This document shows, one piece after another, positions 42,161-52,457 of a DNA stretch of 64,000 nt; within the stretch, counting starts at the first letter, position 1; every line of letters begins with the position of its first letter. Made by a program: the position numbers and the translations under genes. Origin of the DNA: Brenneria izadpanahii (GTDB taxonomy: Bacteria; Pseudomonadota; Gammaproteobacteria; Enterobacterales; Enterobacteriaceae); assembly GCF_017569925.1 (NCBI RefSeq), contig NZ_CP050854.1, positions 2,356,001 to 2,420,000 of the forward strand, in the 5' to 3' direction. The notes beneath the pieces are model-generated. The model ran no database searches, had not been told where the DNA came from, and saw only the letters and a list, made by a program, of their open reading frames with translations.

Positions 42161-44380
42161 TTATTCCTCTTGATACTTTGACGCTTGCGCCGCTTTACGC
42201 GCTTTTACGCGGGCGATAGCGGCGGCGACGACGGCCTTGCGCGGATCTAGCGGCTCATCGGCCGGGCTTTCCGGAACCTCCGCGGCGGGCGTCGCCGGTA
42301 TGGTTTTACTGCTTTCCGCCGTTTGCGCCGCTTTACGCGCTTTAACGCGAGCGATAGCGGCGGCGACGGCGGCCTTGCGCGGATCTAGCGGCTCATCGGC
42401 CGGGCTTACCGGGATCTCCGCGGCGGGCGTCGCCGGTATGGTTTTACTGCTCTGCGCCGTTTGCGCCGCCTTGCGTGCTTTAACGCGGGCGATAGCGGCG
42501 GCGACGGCGGCCTTGCGCGGATCTAGCGGCTCATCGGCCGGGCTTTCTGGAATCTCCGCGGCGGGCGTCGCCGGTATGGCTTTACTGCTTTCCGCCGTTT
42601 GCGCCGCCTTGCGTGCTTTAACGCGGGCGATAGCATCGGCGACGGCGGCCTTGCGGGCATCATCAGTTTCGGCGGCGCTGGTTTCCACGGCGGCGGCTTT
42701 ATTGATCCTTGCCTGCGCTTTACGAGCGGCGCGAGCGGCGATAACCGCGCTATTATCCGGCTGCTGACCCGGGATAACCTCAATATCCGGCGACGATTTC
42801 GCCTTACGCACTCTGGCCAACGCCGCCTGTATCGCCTGTTTGTCGCTGTCGGCAACGCTGACGGCAGCTTGTTTATGGCGCAGTTCCCGTGCCGCTTTTT
42901 CACGCTCAAGACGCGCTTTCTTGGCTTCGAAACGGGCTTTAGCCTGCGCGGCGCGCAGGGCTTCTTCATCAATGGCCCGGATTTCCGCTTTTTCCTGGCG
43001 ATAATACTGCACCAGCGGGATATTGCTGGGGCAGACATAGGCGCACGCGCCGCATTCGATACAGTCAAACAGATGATGATCGCGCGCTTTTTCGTGCTCT
43101 TGCCCGCGGCTGAACCAGTACAATTGCTGAGGCAATAGCCCCGCGGGGCAGGCGTCGGCGCACTTGCTGCAACGAATGCAGGATTGCTCTTCGGCGGCCG
43201 GTTCGATTTCCGCATGCGAAGGCGCAAGAATGCAGTTGCTGATTTTTACGATAGGAACATCCAGCGACGGCAGGGTAAAACCCATCAATGGACCGCCCAT
43301 AATAACCATCGGCTGCCGGCTGATATGAAATCCGGCGTGTTTCAGCAAATGGCGCACCGGCGTTCCTAATCTGGCCCAGACGTTTCCCGGCTGTTGCAAG
43401 GCTTCGCCCGTCAGGGTGACGACGCGTTCGGTCAGCGGTTCGCCGTCAATGATGGCGCGCTTGATGGCGAAGGCGGTTCCGACGTTCTGCATCAGTATGC
43501 CGATAGCGGCGGAGTGCTTGCCGAAGGGGACTTCTTTACCGGTCAGAATTTTGGTGAGCTGTTTGGCGCCGCCGGACGGGTATTTGGTCGGAATAACGCG
43601 TAGCTGGATGTCCGAATGCGGGGGCAGCGCCTGTCGCAGCGCGGCGATAGCCTCTGGCTTATTATCTTCAATCCCGATCAAAATGCGTTGCGGCTGTAAA
43701 AGATAAGCAAGAATATCAATGCCCTGCATGATTTCATCGGCATGTTCCCGCATCAACCGGTCATCTGCGGTGATGTAGGGCTCACATTCGGCGGCATTGA
43801 CGATCAGCGTTTCAATGCCGCGCATTCCGCCCTGCAACTTGGCGGCGGTAGGGAATCCGGCGCCGCCTAATCCTGCTATTCCCGCCTGATGCAGATGGGT
43901 GAGCAGGGTATCCGCCGGCTGGGTAAGGTAGTCGCTGAACGTTCTGCGTTCGCACCAGCGGTCTTGGCCATCGGGCGTGATGAACACGCTCAGCTCAGGC
44001 AAGGCGGAAGGGTGCGCCGTCATATGATGTCGAATGGCGCTGACCGTGCCGGAAGTCGGCGCATGGACCGGCAAGGTTCTGCCTTTCCCCACCGTCAGCG
44101 GCTGGCCGCGCAGCACCTTGTCGCCGGCCTGCACGCACAGCTCGCCTTCCGGACCGAGATGCTGCTTGAGCGGAATAATAAGCTGTTCCGGCAGCGGTAT
44201 GGCGCGTAGCGGAACCTGGCTGGACTGGGTTTTCATTTCCGGCGGATGAATGCCGCCGTCGAAATCCCATATTTTGTCTGTTTTTATAACGGGCTTCCCG
44301 CCCGATCCCCTGCGGGCCGTCGTAAGCGACGTTGAGAATCGCGCCCGGCGATTTTTTAAAGCGGTAAACAGCTTAAGCAT
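42161..44380 (-). CDS. rsxC: Electron-transport complex subunit RsxC
   Basis: Peripheral NADH-oxidising subunit with FMN and two 4Fe-4S clusters, 739 residues (E. coli 740). The Rossmann/FMN region has [13 protein letters not shown] and [16 protein letters not shown]. Ferredoxin motifs are [17 protein letters not shown] and [16 protein letters not shown]. After a charged coiled-coil segment comes an Ala/Lys-rich tail with 46-residue tandem repeats. Unusually, a 24-residue basic insert (about residues 9-34) separates MLKLFTA from [15 protein letters not shown], which are nearly adjacent in E. coli. It overlaps rsxB by 8 nt. Confidence 0.96.
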   Translation of the reverse strand: MLKLFTALKNRRARFSTSLTTARRGSGGKPVIKTDKIWDFDGGIHPPEMKTQSSQVPLRAIPLPEQLIIPLKQHLGPEGELCVQAGDKVLRGQPLTVGKGRTLPVHAPTSGTVSAIRHHMTAHPSALPELSVFITPDGQDRWCERRTFSDYLTQPADTLLTHLHQAGIAGLGGAGFPTAAKLQGGMRGIETLIVNAAECEPYITADDRLMREHADEIMQGIDILAYLLQPQRILIGIEDNKPEAIAALRQALPPHSDIQLRVIPTKYPSGGAKQLTKILTGKEVPFGKHSAAIGILMQNVGTAFAIKRAIIDGEPLTERVVTLTGEALQQPGNVWARLGTPVRHLLKHAGFHISRQPMVIMGGPLMGFTLPSLDVPIVKISNCILAPSHAEIEPAAEEQSCIRCSKCADACPAGLLPQQLYWFSRGQEHEKARDHHLFDCIECGACAYVCPSNIPLVQYYRQEKAEIRAIDEEALRAAQAKARFEAKKARLEREKAARELRHKQAAVSVADSDKQAIQAALARVRKAKSSPDIEVIPGQQPDNSAVIAARAARKAQARINKAAAVETSAAETDDARKAAVADAIARVKARKAAQTAESSKAIPATPAAEIPESPADEPLDPRKAAVAAAIARVKARKAAQTAQSSKTIPATPAAEIPVSPADEPLDPRKAAVAAAIARVKARKAAQTAESSKTIPATPAAEVPESPADEPLDPRKAVVAAAIARVKARKAAQASKYQEE
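42180..42640 (-). repeat. 138-bp in-frame tandem repeats in the rsxC tail
   Basis: Four copies of an [12 protein letters not shown] core are joined by three linkers ending [15 protein letters not shown], making three full 46-residue units plus a partial. The copies are almost identical at DNA level, so copy number may vary between strains. Confidence 0.85.
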
Positions 44381-44951
44381 GGTGTTCTACTTGAATAACG
44401 CGAACCGGAATGGCGTTGAGATCCCATTTCCAGTTTTCGGGAGTCGGGGCGACGGGGCGCAGCGTGATGCAATCAGTGGGACAAGGTGCGACGCACAAAT
44501 CGCAGCCGGTGCAGAGATCGCTGACCACGGTGTGTACCGCCTTGGTGCTGCCGATGATGGCATCCACCGGGCAAGACTGAATGCATTTGGTGCAGCCGAT
44601 ACAGTTGGCTTCATCAATCCAGGCCACTTTCCGTTCCGGCTTCAGGGCCGCGCCGTCCCCGTCGAGCGGCTGCGGTTCGATGTTCAGCTTCTCGGCCAGC
44701 TTCAGCATCATCGCTTCGCCGCCGGGCACGCATTTATTGATCTTTTCGCCATTCAGCGAGACGGCTTCGGCATAAGGCCGGCAGCCGGGGTAGCCGCACT
44801 GTCCGCACTGGCTTTGCGGCAGCATGGCTTCAACCTGTTCAACGACGGGATCGTCATCCACCTGAAAGCGGCGCGACGCATAGCCGAGAACAAGGCCAAA
44901 AAATAAGGCGAGTAAGCTGAGAGCCGCAATGGCGATCCAAATAGCCGTCAT
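44373..44951 (-). CDS. rsxB: Electron-transport complex subunit RsxB
   Basis: Membrane-anchored iron-sulphur subunit passing electrons within the Rsx complex. It has 192 residues (E. coli 192). An N-terminal TM helix (about 4-24) precedes the 4Fe-4S region [17 protein letters not shown] and two ferredoxin motifs, [16 protein letters not shown] and [16 protein letters not shown]. Start and stop overlap its neighbours: TGATG with rsxA and 8 nt with rsxC. Confidence 0.98.
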   Translation of the reverse strand: MTAIWIAIAALSLLALFFGLVLGYASRRFQVDDDPVVEQVEAMLPQSQCGQCGYPGCRPYAEAVSLNGEKINKCVPGGEAMMLKLAEKLNIEPQPLDGDGAALKPERKVAWIDEANCIGCTKCIQSCPVDAIIGSTKAVHTVVSDLCTGCDLCVAPCPTDCITLRPVAPTPENWKWDLNAIPVRVIQVEHHA

Positions 44952-45532
44952 CAGAATTTCACCAGACCGCTAAAGCCCATGAAAGCCAGCGACATCAATC
45001 CGGCGGTGATCAGCGCGATCGACGAGCCGCGGAAGGGGGCGGGAACATCGGAAACAGCCAGACGCTCACGGATGGCGGCAAACAGCACCATAACTAAAGA
45101 AAAACCGGCCGCCGCGCCGAAACCGTAGATCGTTGATTGCAGAAAACCATGGGACATATTGACATTAAGCAGCACTACGCCCAAGACGGCGCAGTTGGTG
45201 GTGATCAACGGTAGAAAAATGCCCAGCAGGCGGTAAAGCTCCGGGCTCGTCTTGCGCACCACCAGCTCGGAAAACTGGACGACCACCGCCAGTACCAGAA
45301 TGAACGCCATCGTACGCAGGTAGAGGATATCGAGCGGCAGTAAGATAAATTCATTAACGATCCAGGAACACATGGACCCCACGGTCATCACGAACGTGGT
45401 GGCCAGACCCATGCCGATGGCCGTCTCCAGCCGTTTAGATACGCCCATGAACGGGCATAGTCCTAGAAACTTCACCAGAACGAAATTATTAACCAGAAGG
45501 GCGCTTACAAATAACAGTGCGTATTCAGTCAT
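44951..45532 (-). CDS. rsxA: Electron-transport complex subunit RsxA
   Basis: Integral membrane subunit paired with RsxE. From the ATG at 45532 it has 193 residues, the E. coli length, starting [20 protein letters not shown]. It has six helices; [10 protein letters not shown] and [15 protein letters not shown] carry the conserved membrane Cys. First gene of the rsxABCDGE-nth operon. A short CCCG/CGGG hairpin with T's lies just upstream (about 45546-45570 on the minus strand), possibly ending the cnu transcript. Confidence 0.97.
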   Translation of the reverse strand: MTEYALLFVSALLVNNFVLVKFLGLCPFMGVSKRLETAIGMGLATTFVMTVGSMCSWIVNEFILLPLDILYLRTMAFILVLAVVVQFSELVVRKTSPELYRLLGIFLPLITTNCAVLGVVLLNVNMSHGFLQSTIYGFGAAAGFSLVMVLFAAIRERLAVSDVPAPFRGSSIALITAGLMSLAFMGFSGLVKF

Positions 45533-45748
45533 TACTCTGCCTAAAAAACAAAACCCGCACATTATCGGGTATTGTCAGGCTTTCGACAACATACCTACCG
45601 TAAGGATATGGGCAAAAGCCTGAGTAGATATCGGATGGGGATCCGGTAAAGAGACGTTAGAGATCATCAGGTTGTCATGACCGAAATAACTAAAAACGGT
45701 GAATATGCATAATTATTCTTTAGTTAGTTACATTAATCACCGGCCGGA

Positions 45749-45964
45749 TTACACCACATAATGCCACACCGATTTAGGCACGCAGCCTAAATCAAATAGT
45801 TTTCCGCCAGCCGCCAACTCCGCCCGGCGATGATCCGCCGCCCGATACATATTGATTATTTCTTGATTATCAGTCAGGGAGTAGTTGAGGTGGTCGAAGA
45901 GTTTCTCCAGGCTTTCCGTAGTATTAACCTTGCGAAACTTAAGCAAATACTCATACGCAGTCAT
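45749..45964 (-). CDS. cnu: Hha/YmoA-family nucleoid modulator Cnu (YdgT)
   Basis: Small H-NS/StpA partner that modulates gene silencing and binds near oriC in E. coli. It has 71 residues, the E. coli length. [32 protein letters not shown] and [30 protein letters not shown] are the family hallmarks. Upstream of rsxA on the same strand, as in E. coli. Confidence 0.95.
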   Translation of the reverse strand: MTAYEYLLKFRKVNTTESLEKLFDHLNYSLTDNQEIINMYRAADHRRAELAAGGKLFDLGCVPKSVWHYVV

Positions 45965-46002
45965 AATTAATAAGCTAATAGTTATGTAGATGGAGGTGAT
46001 TA

Positions 46003-46030
46003 AGTATATGCAAGAGATAGGCGCTGTCTA
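46003..46030 (-). promoter_or_regulatory. Probable cnu promoter
   Basis: The minus strand has -35 TAGACA (46025-46030), a 16-bp spacer and -10 TATACT (46003-46008), about 39 nt before cnu. Confidence 0.5.
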
Positions 46031-46065
46031 TAGCATAATAAAAAAAGAAATATAAATATTAAGCA

Positions 46066-46125
46066 AAAAAACGACGCTAAATAATAGATGGAAATGGGGC
46101 GGTTATTGATGGCGCGTCGTTTTTT
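46066..46125 (-). terminator. Long-loop inverted repeat after araA, possible terminator
   Basis: AAAAAACGACGC (46066-46077) and GCGTCGTTTTTT (46114-46125) are exact complements 36 nt apart, with some inner pairing (AATAA / TTATT). The minus strand ends in seven T. It lies about 160 nt after araA. The rest of 45965-46284 shows nothing coding. Confidence 0.5.
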
Positions 46126-46284
46126 CCGGCAATGTTCGCGATGCGAAAAATTACAGGAATATCGGCAATGCGAAAAAACTAGGAATATTCCGTATGTCAA
46201 GGTCTCATCATTTTTTAGGGCTGCGGTATCGAAGGTCATTTTATCTCCGGGCTTTGCCGCGTCCATGCGGCTCAGCTTTTCAGA

Positions 46285-47790
46285 TCAGCGGACGCAGAGT
46301 TTGTAGTACGCCTCATTCCAGCGCAGCGCGTCCCTGAACGCCGGGAGGCGGGTGTCGTTATCGATTACCAGTAATTCGATATTCTGCATTTCGGCATAAA
46401 GGCGAATGTAGTCCAAATCCAGAGCCTGACTGAATACCGTATGGTGCGCTCCGCCCGCAAGAATCCAGGCTTCCGCCGCCACCTCCAGGGAGGGTTGCGC
46501 TTTCCAGATGGCGCGCGCGACCGGTAATTTGGGCAGTGGGCGCGGTTGTTCAATGGCGTCCACTACATTAACCAACATTCTGAAGCGATCCCCCATGTCG
46601 ATAACGCTGGCATTGAGCGACAAGCCGCCGGGGGTGGAGAAAATCAGCCGGGCGGGGTCCGCTTTACCGCCGATCCCCAGGTGTTGCGCATCCAGAATGG
46701 GTTTTTGCTCTTTAGCGATGCTGGGGCAGACTTCCAGCATATGGGAGCCTACAACCAGATCGTTATTGTTTTGGAAGTTGTAGGTGTAATCCTCCATGAA
46801 TGATGTGCCGCCCGGCAAACCGTCGGCCATCACTTTCATAATGCGCAGCAGCGCGGCGGTTTTCCAGTCTCCTTCGCCGCCGAAACCATAACCCTGCTGC
46901 ATCAATCGCTGGACGGCCAGCCCCGGCAGTTGCTTCAGCCCGTATAAATTTTCAAAATCCGTGGTGAAAGCCTTATAGCCGCCTTGCTCCAAAAAGCGCT
47001 TCATACCCAGTTCAATCTGCGCCGCATCCAGCAGATTCCGGCGGTTTGGGCCGTTAAGTTTTACCGCATCGGTCAACCGGTAGCTGGCCTCATACTCTTC
47101 AATCAGCGCATCAATATCGCCTTTGGATACATCGTCAATCACGCTGGCCAGGTCGCCCAATCCCCAAGCGGTGACGGAGTAGCCGAACTTAATCTGCGCG
47201 CCGACCTTGTCGCCTTCCGTTACCGCGACTTCGCGCATGTTGTCGCCAAAGCGCGCCAGCTTCAGGCGCTTACTTTCCTGAATCGCCGCCGCCGCCCGCA
47301 TCCATTTGGCGATGCGCACATGGGCGCGTTTATCCTGCCAGTGGCCGACGATAACCTGATGCGCCTGACGCATCCGGGCGCCGATAAAACCGAATTCCCG
47401 GCCGCCGTGAGCCGTCTGATTCAGATTCATAAAGTCCATATCCATCGTATCCCACGGAATTTCCGCGTTGAACTGGGTATGAAATTGCAGCAGCGGTTTA
47501 TTCAGGATGCCGAGCCCGCCGATCCACATCTTGGCGGGGGAGAAGGTATGCAGCCAGGTCAGCAGACCGATACAGTTGTCCTGATAATTTGCGTCGCGGC
47601 ACAACGAAATAATTTCGTCCGGTGTTTTCACCAGCGGTTTGAGGATCAGTTTTACCGGTAGCCCGGCCTCCTGGTTCAGTCCGGCAACCACTTTTTCGGC
47701 GTTCTCTTTTACCTGGCGTAAGGTTTCCGGCCCATAAAGATGCTGGCTGCCAATAACAAACCAGACTTCAAGCTGCGTAAAATGATCCAT
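46285..47790 (-). CDS. araA: L-arabinose isomerase AraA
   Basis: Converts L-arabinose to L-ribulose in the cytosol, Mn-dependent. It has 501 residues (E. coli 500). It begins [27 protein letters not shown]. It has the [19 protein letters not shown] segment, metal-site [27 protein letters not shown] and [10 protein letters not shown]. The tail [30 protein letters not shown] is typical. Fifty nucleotides downstream of araB, same operon. Confidence 0.98.
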   Translation of the reverse strand: MDHFTQLEVWFVIGSQHLYGPETLRQVKENAEKVVAGLNQEAGLPVKLILKPLVKTPDEIISLCRDANYQDNCIGLLTWLHTFSPAKMWIGGLGILNKPLLQFHTQFNAEIPWDTMDMDFMNLNQTAHGGREFGFIGARMRQAHQVIVGHWQDKRAHVRIAKWMRAAAAIQESKRLKLARFGDNMREVAVTEGDKVGAQIKFGYSVTAWGLGDLASVIDDVSKGDIDALIEEYEASYRLTDAVKLNGPNRRNLLDAAQIELGMKRFLEQGGYKAFTTDFENLYGLKQLPGLAVQRLMQQGYGFGGEGDWKTAALLRIMKVMADGLPGGTSFMEDYTYNFQNNNDLVVGSHMLEVCPSIAKEQKPILDAQHLGIGGKADPARLIFSTPGGLSLNASVIDMGDRFRMLVNVVDAIEQPRPLPKLPVARAIWKAQPSLEVAAEAWILAGGAHHTVFSQALDLDYIRLYAEMQNIELLVIDNDTRLPAFRDALRWNEAYYKLCVR

Positions 47791-47840
47791 GATGACTCCT
47801 GTTTATTCCCAACGGGAAGAGAAGATAATTAACCGACGAA

Positions 47841-49526
47841 TCAGGCTTCTGTCCGGGGCGTCGCGCGGTAAGCCGGTTCAGCTATGCGGCACCACTGTTG
47901 ATAACGTTCGTAAAGGCGCTGGTATTGCGCGACGCGCCGGCCATCAGGCGTTAATGTTCGCTCGATGCCGCTGGACATCCGGCGCTGTGCGCTTGGAATG
48001 TCGGCGTAAATATCCGCGGCGACGGCGGCAAAGATGGCCGCCCCCAGCGCGCAGCACTGGTCGGACGCGACGATTTGCAGCGGGCGGTTCATCACATCGG
48101 CGCAGACTTGCATGATGGTGGGGGATTTACGGGCGATGCCGCCCAGCGCCAGAATATTCTCGACCGGCACACCCTGATTTTCGAAACATTCCATAATGGC
48201 GCGGGCGCCGAAAGCCGTGGCGGCGATAAACCCACCGAACAGGGTCGGCGCATCCGTACCCAGATTGAGATCGGCAATCACCCCTTTTAAGCGCTGATCG
48301 GCGAAGGGGGTTCTGCGTCCGTTAAACCAGTCGAGCACTACGGGCAGATGGTCCAGCGTTGGGTTGTCCGCCCAGGCGAGGGTGAGCCGTTCCAGCAACC
48401 GGGCTTCCGTGTCCTGCAGCGCCGCCGCAAGCTCCGGGCGATCGCCGGCGGCCTGCCGTAATGGCCAGCCCAACAGACGGCCGAACCAGGCGTACATGTC
48501 GCCAAAGGCGGATTGTCCCGCTTCCAGACCGATATAACCAGGCACGACGCTGCCATCGACCTGGCCGCAAATACCTTTGATCGTCCGGCCGCCGATACGA
48601 TCTTCCTCCGCAATCAGGATGTCGCAGGTCGATGTCCCGATCACTTTCACCAGCGTATAGGGCTGCGCGCCGGCGCCAACGGCGCCGACATGGCAGTCGA
48701 AAGCGCCGCCGGCGATCGCGACGGTTTTCGGCAGACCGAGCCGTTCCGCCCATTCGGCGCTAATGACGCCGACGGGCCGCTCGGCGGTCCAGGTATCGGT
48801 AAACAGCGGATATTGCAGTTTTTCGGTCAGGCAGGAGTCGAGCGCCTGCAAGAATGCTTTCGGCGGCACGCCGCCCCAGTCCGGGTGCCAGAGCGATTTA
48901 TGTCCGGCGCTGCAACGGCCCCGTTTGATGCTATTTGGCGTGGTGGCGCCGGAGAGCAGGGCGGGCAGCCAATCGCACAGTTCGATCCAGGATACCGCGG
49001 CCTGACGAACGGCGGCATCCTTACGCGAGATATGAAGTATTTTCGCCCAGAACCATTCAGATGAATACACGCCGCCGATATAGCGGGTGTAATCCGCAAA
49101 CCGGCCGCTGCGGCACAGCGTATTGACGGCGTCCGCCTCTTCTATTGCGGTGTGATCCTTCCATAGCACGAACATGGCGTTGGGGTTGTCGGCGAATTCA
49201 GGCCGCAATGCCAGAACCTGTCCCTGGGCATCAATGGGTGCGGGCGTGGAGCCGGTCGAATCCACGCCGATGCCGGCGATCTGCCGGCGCTGCTCCGGCG
49301 TCAACTGTTCTACGACGGCGCGAATGGCCTGTTCCAGCGATTCAATATAGTCCAGGGGATGATGGCGGAATTGGTTGCTGGCCGGTTGGCAATATTTCCC
49401 TTCGCGCCAGCGGGGATAGTAAACCACGTCCGTCGCCAATTCTTGCCCGCTCTGGCAGTCAACGGCCAATGCGCGCACCGAATCACTGCCAAAGTCGAGG
49501 CCGATAGTAATCGCATCCGCACTCAT
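47841..49526 (-). CDS. araB: Ribulokinase AraB
   Basis: FGGY-family sugar kinase that phosphorylates L-ribulose to L-ribulose-5-phosphate. It has 561 residues (E. coli 566). The N-terminal phosphate motif is [17 protein letters not shown], the substrate region [14 protein letters not shown], and the ATP-domain segment [19 protein letters not shown]. The start is preceded by AGGAGCAA. First gene of araBA; araD does not follow araA. Divergent from araFGH across a 371-nt control region. Confidence 0.98.
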   Translation of the reverse strand: MSADAITIGLDFGSDSVRALAVDCQSGQELATDVVYYPRWREGKYCQPASNQFRHHPLDYIESLEQAIRAVVEQLTPEQRRQIAGIGVDSTGSTPAPIDAQGQVLALRPEFADNPNAMFVLWKDHTAIEEADAVNTLCRSGRFADYTRYIGGVYSSEWFWAKILHISRKDAAVRQAAVSWIELCDWLPALLSGATTPNSIKRGRCSAGHKSLWHPDWGGVPPKAFLQALDSCLTEKLQYPLFTDTWTAERPVGVISAEWAERLGLPKTVAIAGGAFDCHVGAVGAGAQPYTLVKVIGTSTCDILIAEEDRIGGRTIKGICGQVDGSVVPGYIGLEAGQSAFGDMYAWFGRLLGWPLRQAAGDRPELAAALQDTEARLLERLTLAWADNPTLDHLPVVLDWFNGRRTPFADQRLKGVIADLNLGTDAPTLFGGFIAATAFGARAIMECFENQGVPVENILALGGIARKSPTIMQVCADVMNRPLQIVASDQCCALGAAIFAAVAADIYADIPSAQRRMSSGIERTLTPDGRRVAQYQRLYERYQQWCRIAEPAYRATPRTEA

Positions 49527-49638
49527 TGTTTGCTCCTGTTGGTCCTGCCCGTCGTGTCGTAACGATAAAGAGAGACGGGCGACGGCGTTAGGAGGCGTTA
49601 GCTGGAAGTATGCATTTTTCTGCCGCTGATGGTCGTTT

Positions 49639-49654
49639 TGTGATGTTCGTCAAA
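49639..49654. promoter_or_regulatory. Putative CRP site in the ara control region
   Basis: TGTGA-TGTTCG-TCAAA matches the CRP consensus TGTGA-N6-TCACA in 9 of 10 conserved positions. It lies between the two ara operons. Confidence 0.5.
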
Positions 49655-49836
49655 AGTTAATGGCTGGTTAAATTCGCTATATATATGCACAAATCTGCCG
49701 TTGTTCCGGTATGTGATAACGCTCTATCTTCTGGTGAAAAATACCAGCTAGAAAGTAGGGCGTCTGAATGCTGCTGAGTAAGGGAATTGCATTAATACGG
49801 TGTTTTTCCTTTATCCAGACCGGGAATGCCCTTCTG

Positions 49837-49854
49837 GAAACGATTACACGTTTC
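49837..49854. promoter_or_regulatory. LacI-family-type palindrome upstream of araF
   Basis: GAAACG-ATTACA-CGTTTC is an 18-bp palindrome 43 nt before the araF start, flanked by CTG/CAG that almost extends it. It resembles operators of LacI-family sugar repressors more than AraC sites. Confidence 0.4.
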
Positions 49855-49897
49855 AGAACCGTTGGCGCGTAAAACGACAAATATACCGGAGAACATC

Positions 49898-50881
49898 ATG
49901 CATAAATTCACTAAGGTACTGGTAACAATCGGGTTGGCGGCCGTTATGTCACAATCGGCTATCGCCGACACATTGAAACTGGGATTTCTGGTTAAGCAGC
50001 CGGAAGAGCCCTGGTTTCAAACCGAATGGAAGTTTGCTGATAAAGCAGGAAAAGATCTCGGTTTTGACGTGATTAAAATCGCCGTGCCGGATGGTGAAAA
50101 AACGCTCAACGCCATTGATAGCCTGGCGGCCAGCGGAGCCAAGGGATTTGTTATCTGTACTCCCGATCCCAAATTGGGGCCGGCGATAGTGGCTAAAGCG
50201 CGCAGTTACGATTTGAAAGTGATTGCGGTGGACGATCAGTTCGTGAATGCCCGGGGCGAACCTATGGATACGGTGCCGCTGGTGATGATGGCGGCCACGA
50301 AAATTGGCGAACGTCAGGGGCAGGAGCTGTGGAAAGAGATGAATAAACGCGGCTGGAAAGTCGATGAAACCGCCGTTATGGCGATCACCGCCAATGAGTT
50401 GGATACCGCCCGCCGCCGCACCACCGGATCGATGGAAGCCTTAAAAGCCGCCGGCTTCCCGGAAAAGCAGATCTATCAGGTGCCGACCAAATCCAATGAT
50501 ATTCCGGGGGCATTCGACGCCGCCAACTCCATGCTGGTTCAGCATCCTAAAGTGAAAAACTGGCTGATCGTCGGCATGAACGACAACACCGTGCTGGGCG
50601 GCGTGCGCGCCACGGAAGGACAGGGCTTCAAGGCGCCGAACGTGATCGGCATCGGCATTAACGGCGTGGATGCGGTAAGCGAGCTGTCTAAAGAACAGGC
50701 CACGGGTTTTTATGGTTCTCTGCTGCCTAGCCCGGATATCCACGGCTATAAGAGCATCCAGATGTTGAATGACTGGGTGACGAAAGACGTCGAGCCGGAA
50801 AAATTCACCGAAGTCACCGATGTTGTGCTGATCACCCGCGACAACTTCAAAGTCGAGCTGGAGAAAAAAGGTCTGATGTAA
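49898..50881 (+). CDS. araF: L-arabinose-binding periplasmic protein AraF
   Basis: Periplasmic binding protein of the high-affinity arabinose ABC transporter. From the ATG at 49898 (GGAG 6 nt upstream) it has 327 residues (E. coli 329). The signal peptide is [20 protein letters not shown] with cleavage near AIA. The mature protein begins [31 protein letters not shown], the [13 protein letters not shown] hinge segment and [19 protein letters not shown] are family-typical. First gene of araFGH. Confidence 0.97.
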   Translation: MHKFTKVLVTIGLAAVMSQSAIADTLKLGFLVKQPEEPWFQTEWKFADKAGKDLGFDVIKIAVPDGEKTLNAIDSLAASGAKGFVICTPDPKLGPAIVAKARSYDLKVIAVDDQFVNARGEPMDTVPLVMMAATKIGERQGQELWKEMNKRGWKVDETAVMAITANELDTARRRTTGSMEALKAAGFPEKQIYQVPTKSNDIPGAFDAANSMLVQHPKVKNWLIVGMNDNTVLGGVRATEGQGFKAPNVIGIGINGVDAVSELSKEQATGFYGSLLPSPDIHGYKSIQMLNDWVTKDVEPEKFTEVTDVVLITRDNFKVELEKKGLM

Positions 50882-50915
50882 CGGCCGATCACCGTTTAAC
50901 CATGAGGAAATGGAC

Positions 50916-52439
50916 ATGACAGCACAGTCGCCCTACTTATCATTTCATGGCATTGGAAAAGAGTTTCCCGGAGTGAAGGCGCTGACGGACATCAGCTTTT
51001 CCTGTTATGCCGGGCAGATCCATGCCTTGATGGGAGAGAACGGAGCGGGTAAATCCACGCTATTAAAGATTTTGAGCGGTAACTATTTGCCTTCAACCGG
51101 GGAAATCCATATTCAAGGTAAGCCGGTGCGCTTCAACAATACCATGGACGCGCTGAATCAAGGGGTCGCGATCATTTATCAGGAGTTGCATCTGGTGCCG
51201 GAAATGACGGTGGCGGAGAATATTTACCTTGGCCAGTTTCCGCATAAATACGGCGTGGTCAACTATTCTCTGATGCGCTATGAAAGCCAGTTGCAACTCG
51301 ATCATCTGGGATTGGATATCGATCCCGATACGCCGCTCAAATACCTTTCCATCGGCCAGTGGCAAATGGTGGAGATCGCCAAAGCGCTGGCCCGTAATGC
51401 CAAGATTATCGCTTTCGACGAGCCCACCAGTTCGCTATCCGCGCGCGAAATCGAGCAATTGTTCCGGGTTATCCGCGAGTTACGCAGCGAAGGCCGGGTG
51501 ATTTTGTACGTTTCGCACCGTATGGAGGAAATTTTCGCGCTGAGCGACGCCGTCACCGTGTTTAAAGATGGCCAATATGTGCGCACGTTCGATGATATGC
51601 GGCAGGTAAACCATGAACTGCTGGTTCAGGCGATGGTCGGGAGAAATCTGGGGGATATCTATGGCTACTCGCCCCGTCCGCATGGCGAGGAGCGCCTGAC
51701 CTTGAAAGAGGTGAAGGCGCCGGGGGTGAAATCCGCCGTTTCGCTGCATGTGCGGCAGGGGGAAATCGTCGGGTTATTCGGGCTGGTGGGCGCTGGACGC
51801 AGCGAACTGCTGAAAGGGCTGTTCGGCGCAACCCAAATCACCGGCGGACAGGTGCTGCTGGATGGCAAGCCGTTGGTCGTCAACTCGCCGATCGAGGCGA
51901 TCCGCCAGGGGATCATGCTTTGTCCCGAAGATCGCAAGGCGGAGGGGATCATTGCCGTTCATTCGGTACGCGACAACATCAATATCAGCGCGCGGCGCAA
52001 GAGTTTGAAGGCCGGTTTTTTCATTAATAATCAATGGGAAGATGAGAATTCGCAACAACGTATTCAGGCGCTGAACATTAAAACCCCCAGCGCGGAGCAG
52101 TTGATGATGAATCTTTCCGGCGGCAACCAGCAGAAGGCGATTTTGGGCCGCTGGTTATCCGAAGAGATGAAAGTCATTTTGCTGGATGAACCGACGCGCG
52201 GAATTGACGTCGGCGCCAAACATGAAATCTACCACGTCATCTATGAGCTGGCGAGACAGGGCATTGCCGTTCTGTTCGCTTCCAGCGATCTGCCGGAAGT
52301 GCTTGGGTTGGCCGACCGCATCATCGTGATGCGCGAAGGCGCGGTATCCGGCGAACTCCTGCACGATGAAGCCACTGAGCAGAAAGCGCTGAGTTTGGCG
52401 ATGTTACGAACCCCTGATATTGAACCCGCGGTTGCCTGA
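50916..52439 (+). CDS. araG: L-arabinose ABC transporter ATPase AraG
   Basis: Tandem ABC ATPase driving arabinose import. From the ATG at 50916 (GAGG 8 nt upstream) it has 507 residues (E. coli 504). An in-frame ATG at 50910 is too close to the ribosome site. The first domain has GENGAGKST, a degenerate [15 protein letters not shown] signature and [12 protein letters not shown]. The second has [32 protein letters not shown] and [15 protein letters not shown]. Thirty-four nucleotides after araF. Confidence 0.97.
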   Translation: MTAQSPYLSFHGIGKEFPGVKALTDISFSCYAGQIHALMGENGAGKSTLLKILSGNYLPSTGEIHIQGKPVRFNNTMDALNQGVAIIYQELHLVPEMTVAENIYLGQFPHKYGVVNYSLMRYESQLQLDHLGLDIDPDTPLKYLSIGQWQMVEIAKALARNAKIIAFDEPTSSLSAREIEQLFRVIRELRSEGRVILYVSHRMEEIFALSDAVTVFKDGQYVRTFDDMRQVNHELLVQAMVGRNLGDIYGYSPRPHGEERLTLKEVKAPGVKSAVSLHVRQGEIVGLFGLVGAGRSELLKGLFGATQITGGQVLLDGKPLVVNSPIEAIRQGIMLCPEDRKAEGIIAVHSVRDNINISARRKSLKAGFFINNQWEDENSQQRIQALNIKTPSAEQLMMNLSGGNQQKAILGRWLSEEMKVILLDEPTRGIDVGAKHEIYHVIYELARQGIAVLFASSDLPEVLGLADRIIVMREGAVSGELLHDEATEQKALSLAMLRTPDIEPAVA

Positions 52440-52457
52440 CCGCAAAGGAGTAGAACC

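Larger units (their letters stand above)
49527..49897. promoter_or_regulatory. araBA-araFGH divergent control region
   Basis: This 371-nt region is shared by araBA and araFGH. It contains a CRP-like site (49639-49654), inverted TAGCTGG elements (plus 49599-49605, minus 49744-49750) that could be AraC half-sites, and a LacI-type palindrome at 49837-49854. AraC is encoded downstream at 53697, so AraC-arabinose activation is expected. Exact sites are unproven. Confidence 0.55.

Noticed and set aside
42237..42767. 176-residue open frame antisense to rsxC with its own repeats
   Set aside because: It mirrors the tandem repeats of the real rsxC tail. Ala-rich low-complexity shadow frame without a start signal.
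46000..46306. Open frames on both strands between cnu and araA
   Set aside because: No recognisable motifs. They overlap the cnu promoter and the inverted repeat at 46066-46125.
48513..49064. 183-residue plus-strand frame opposite araB
   Set aside because: Shadow of the GC-rich araB coding strand with no family signature.
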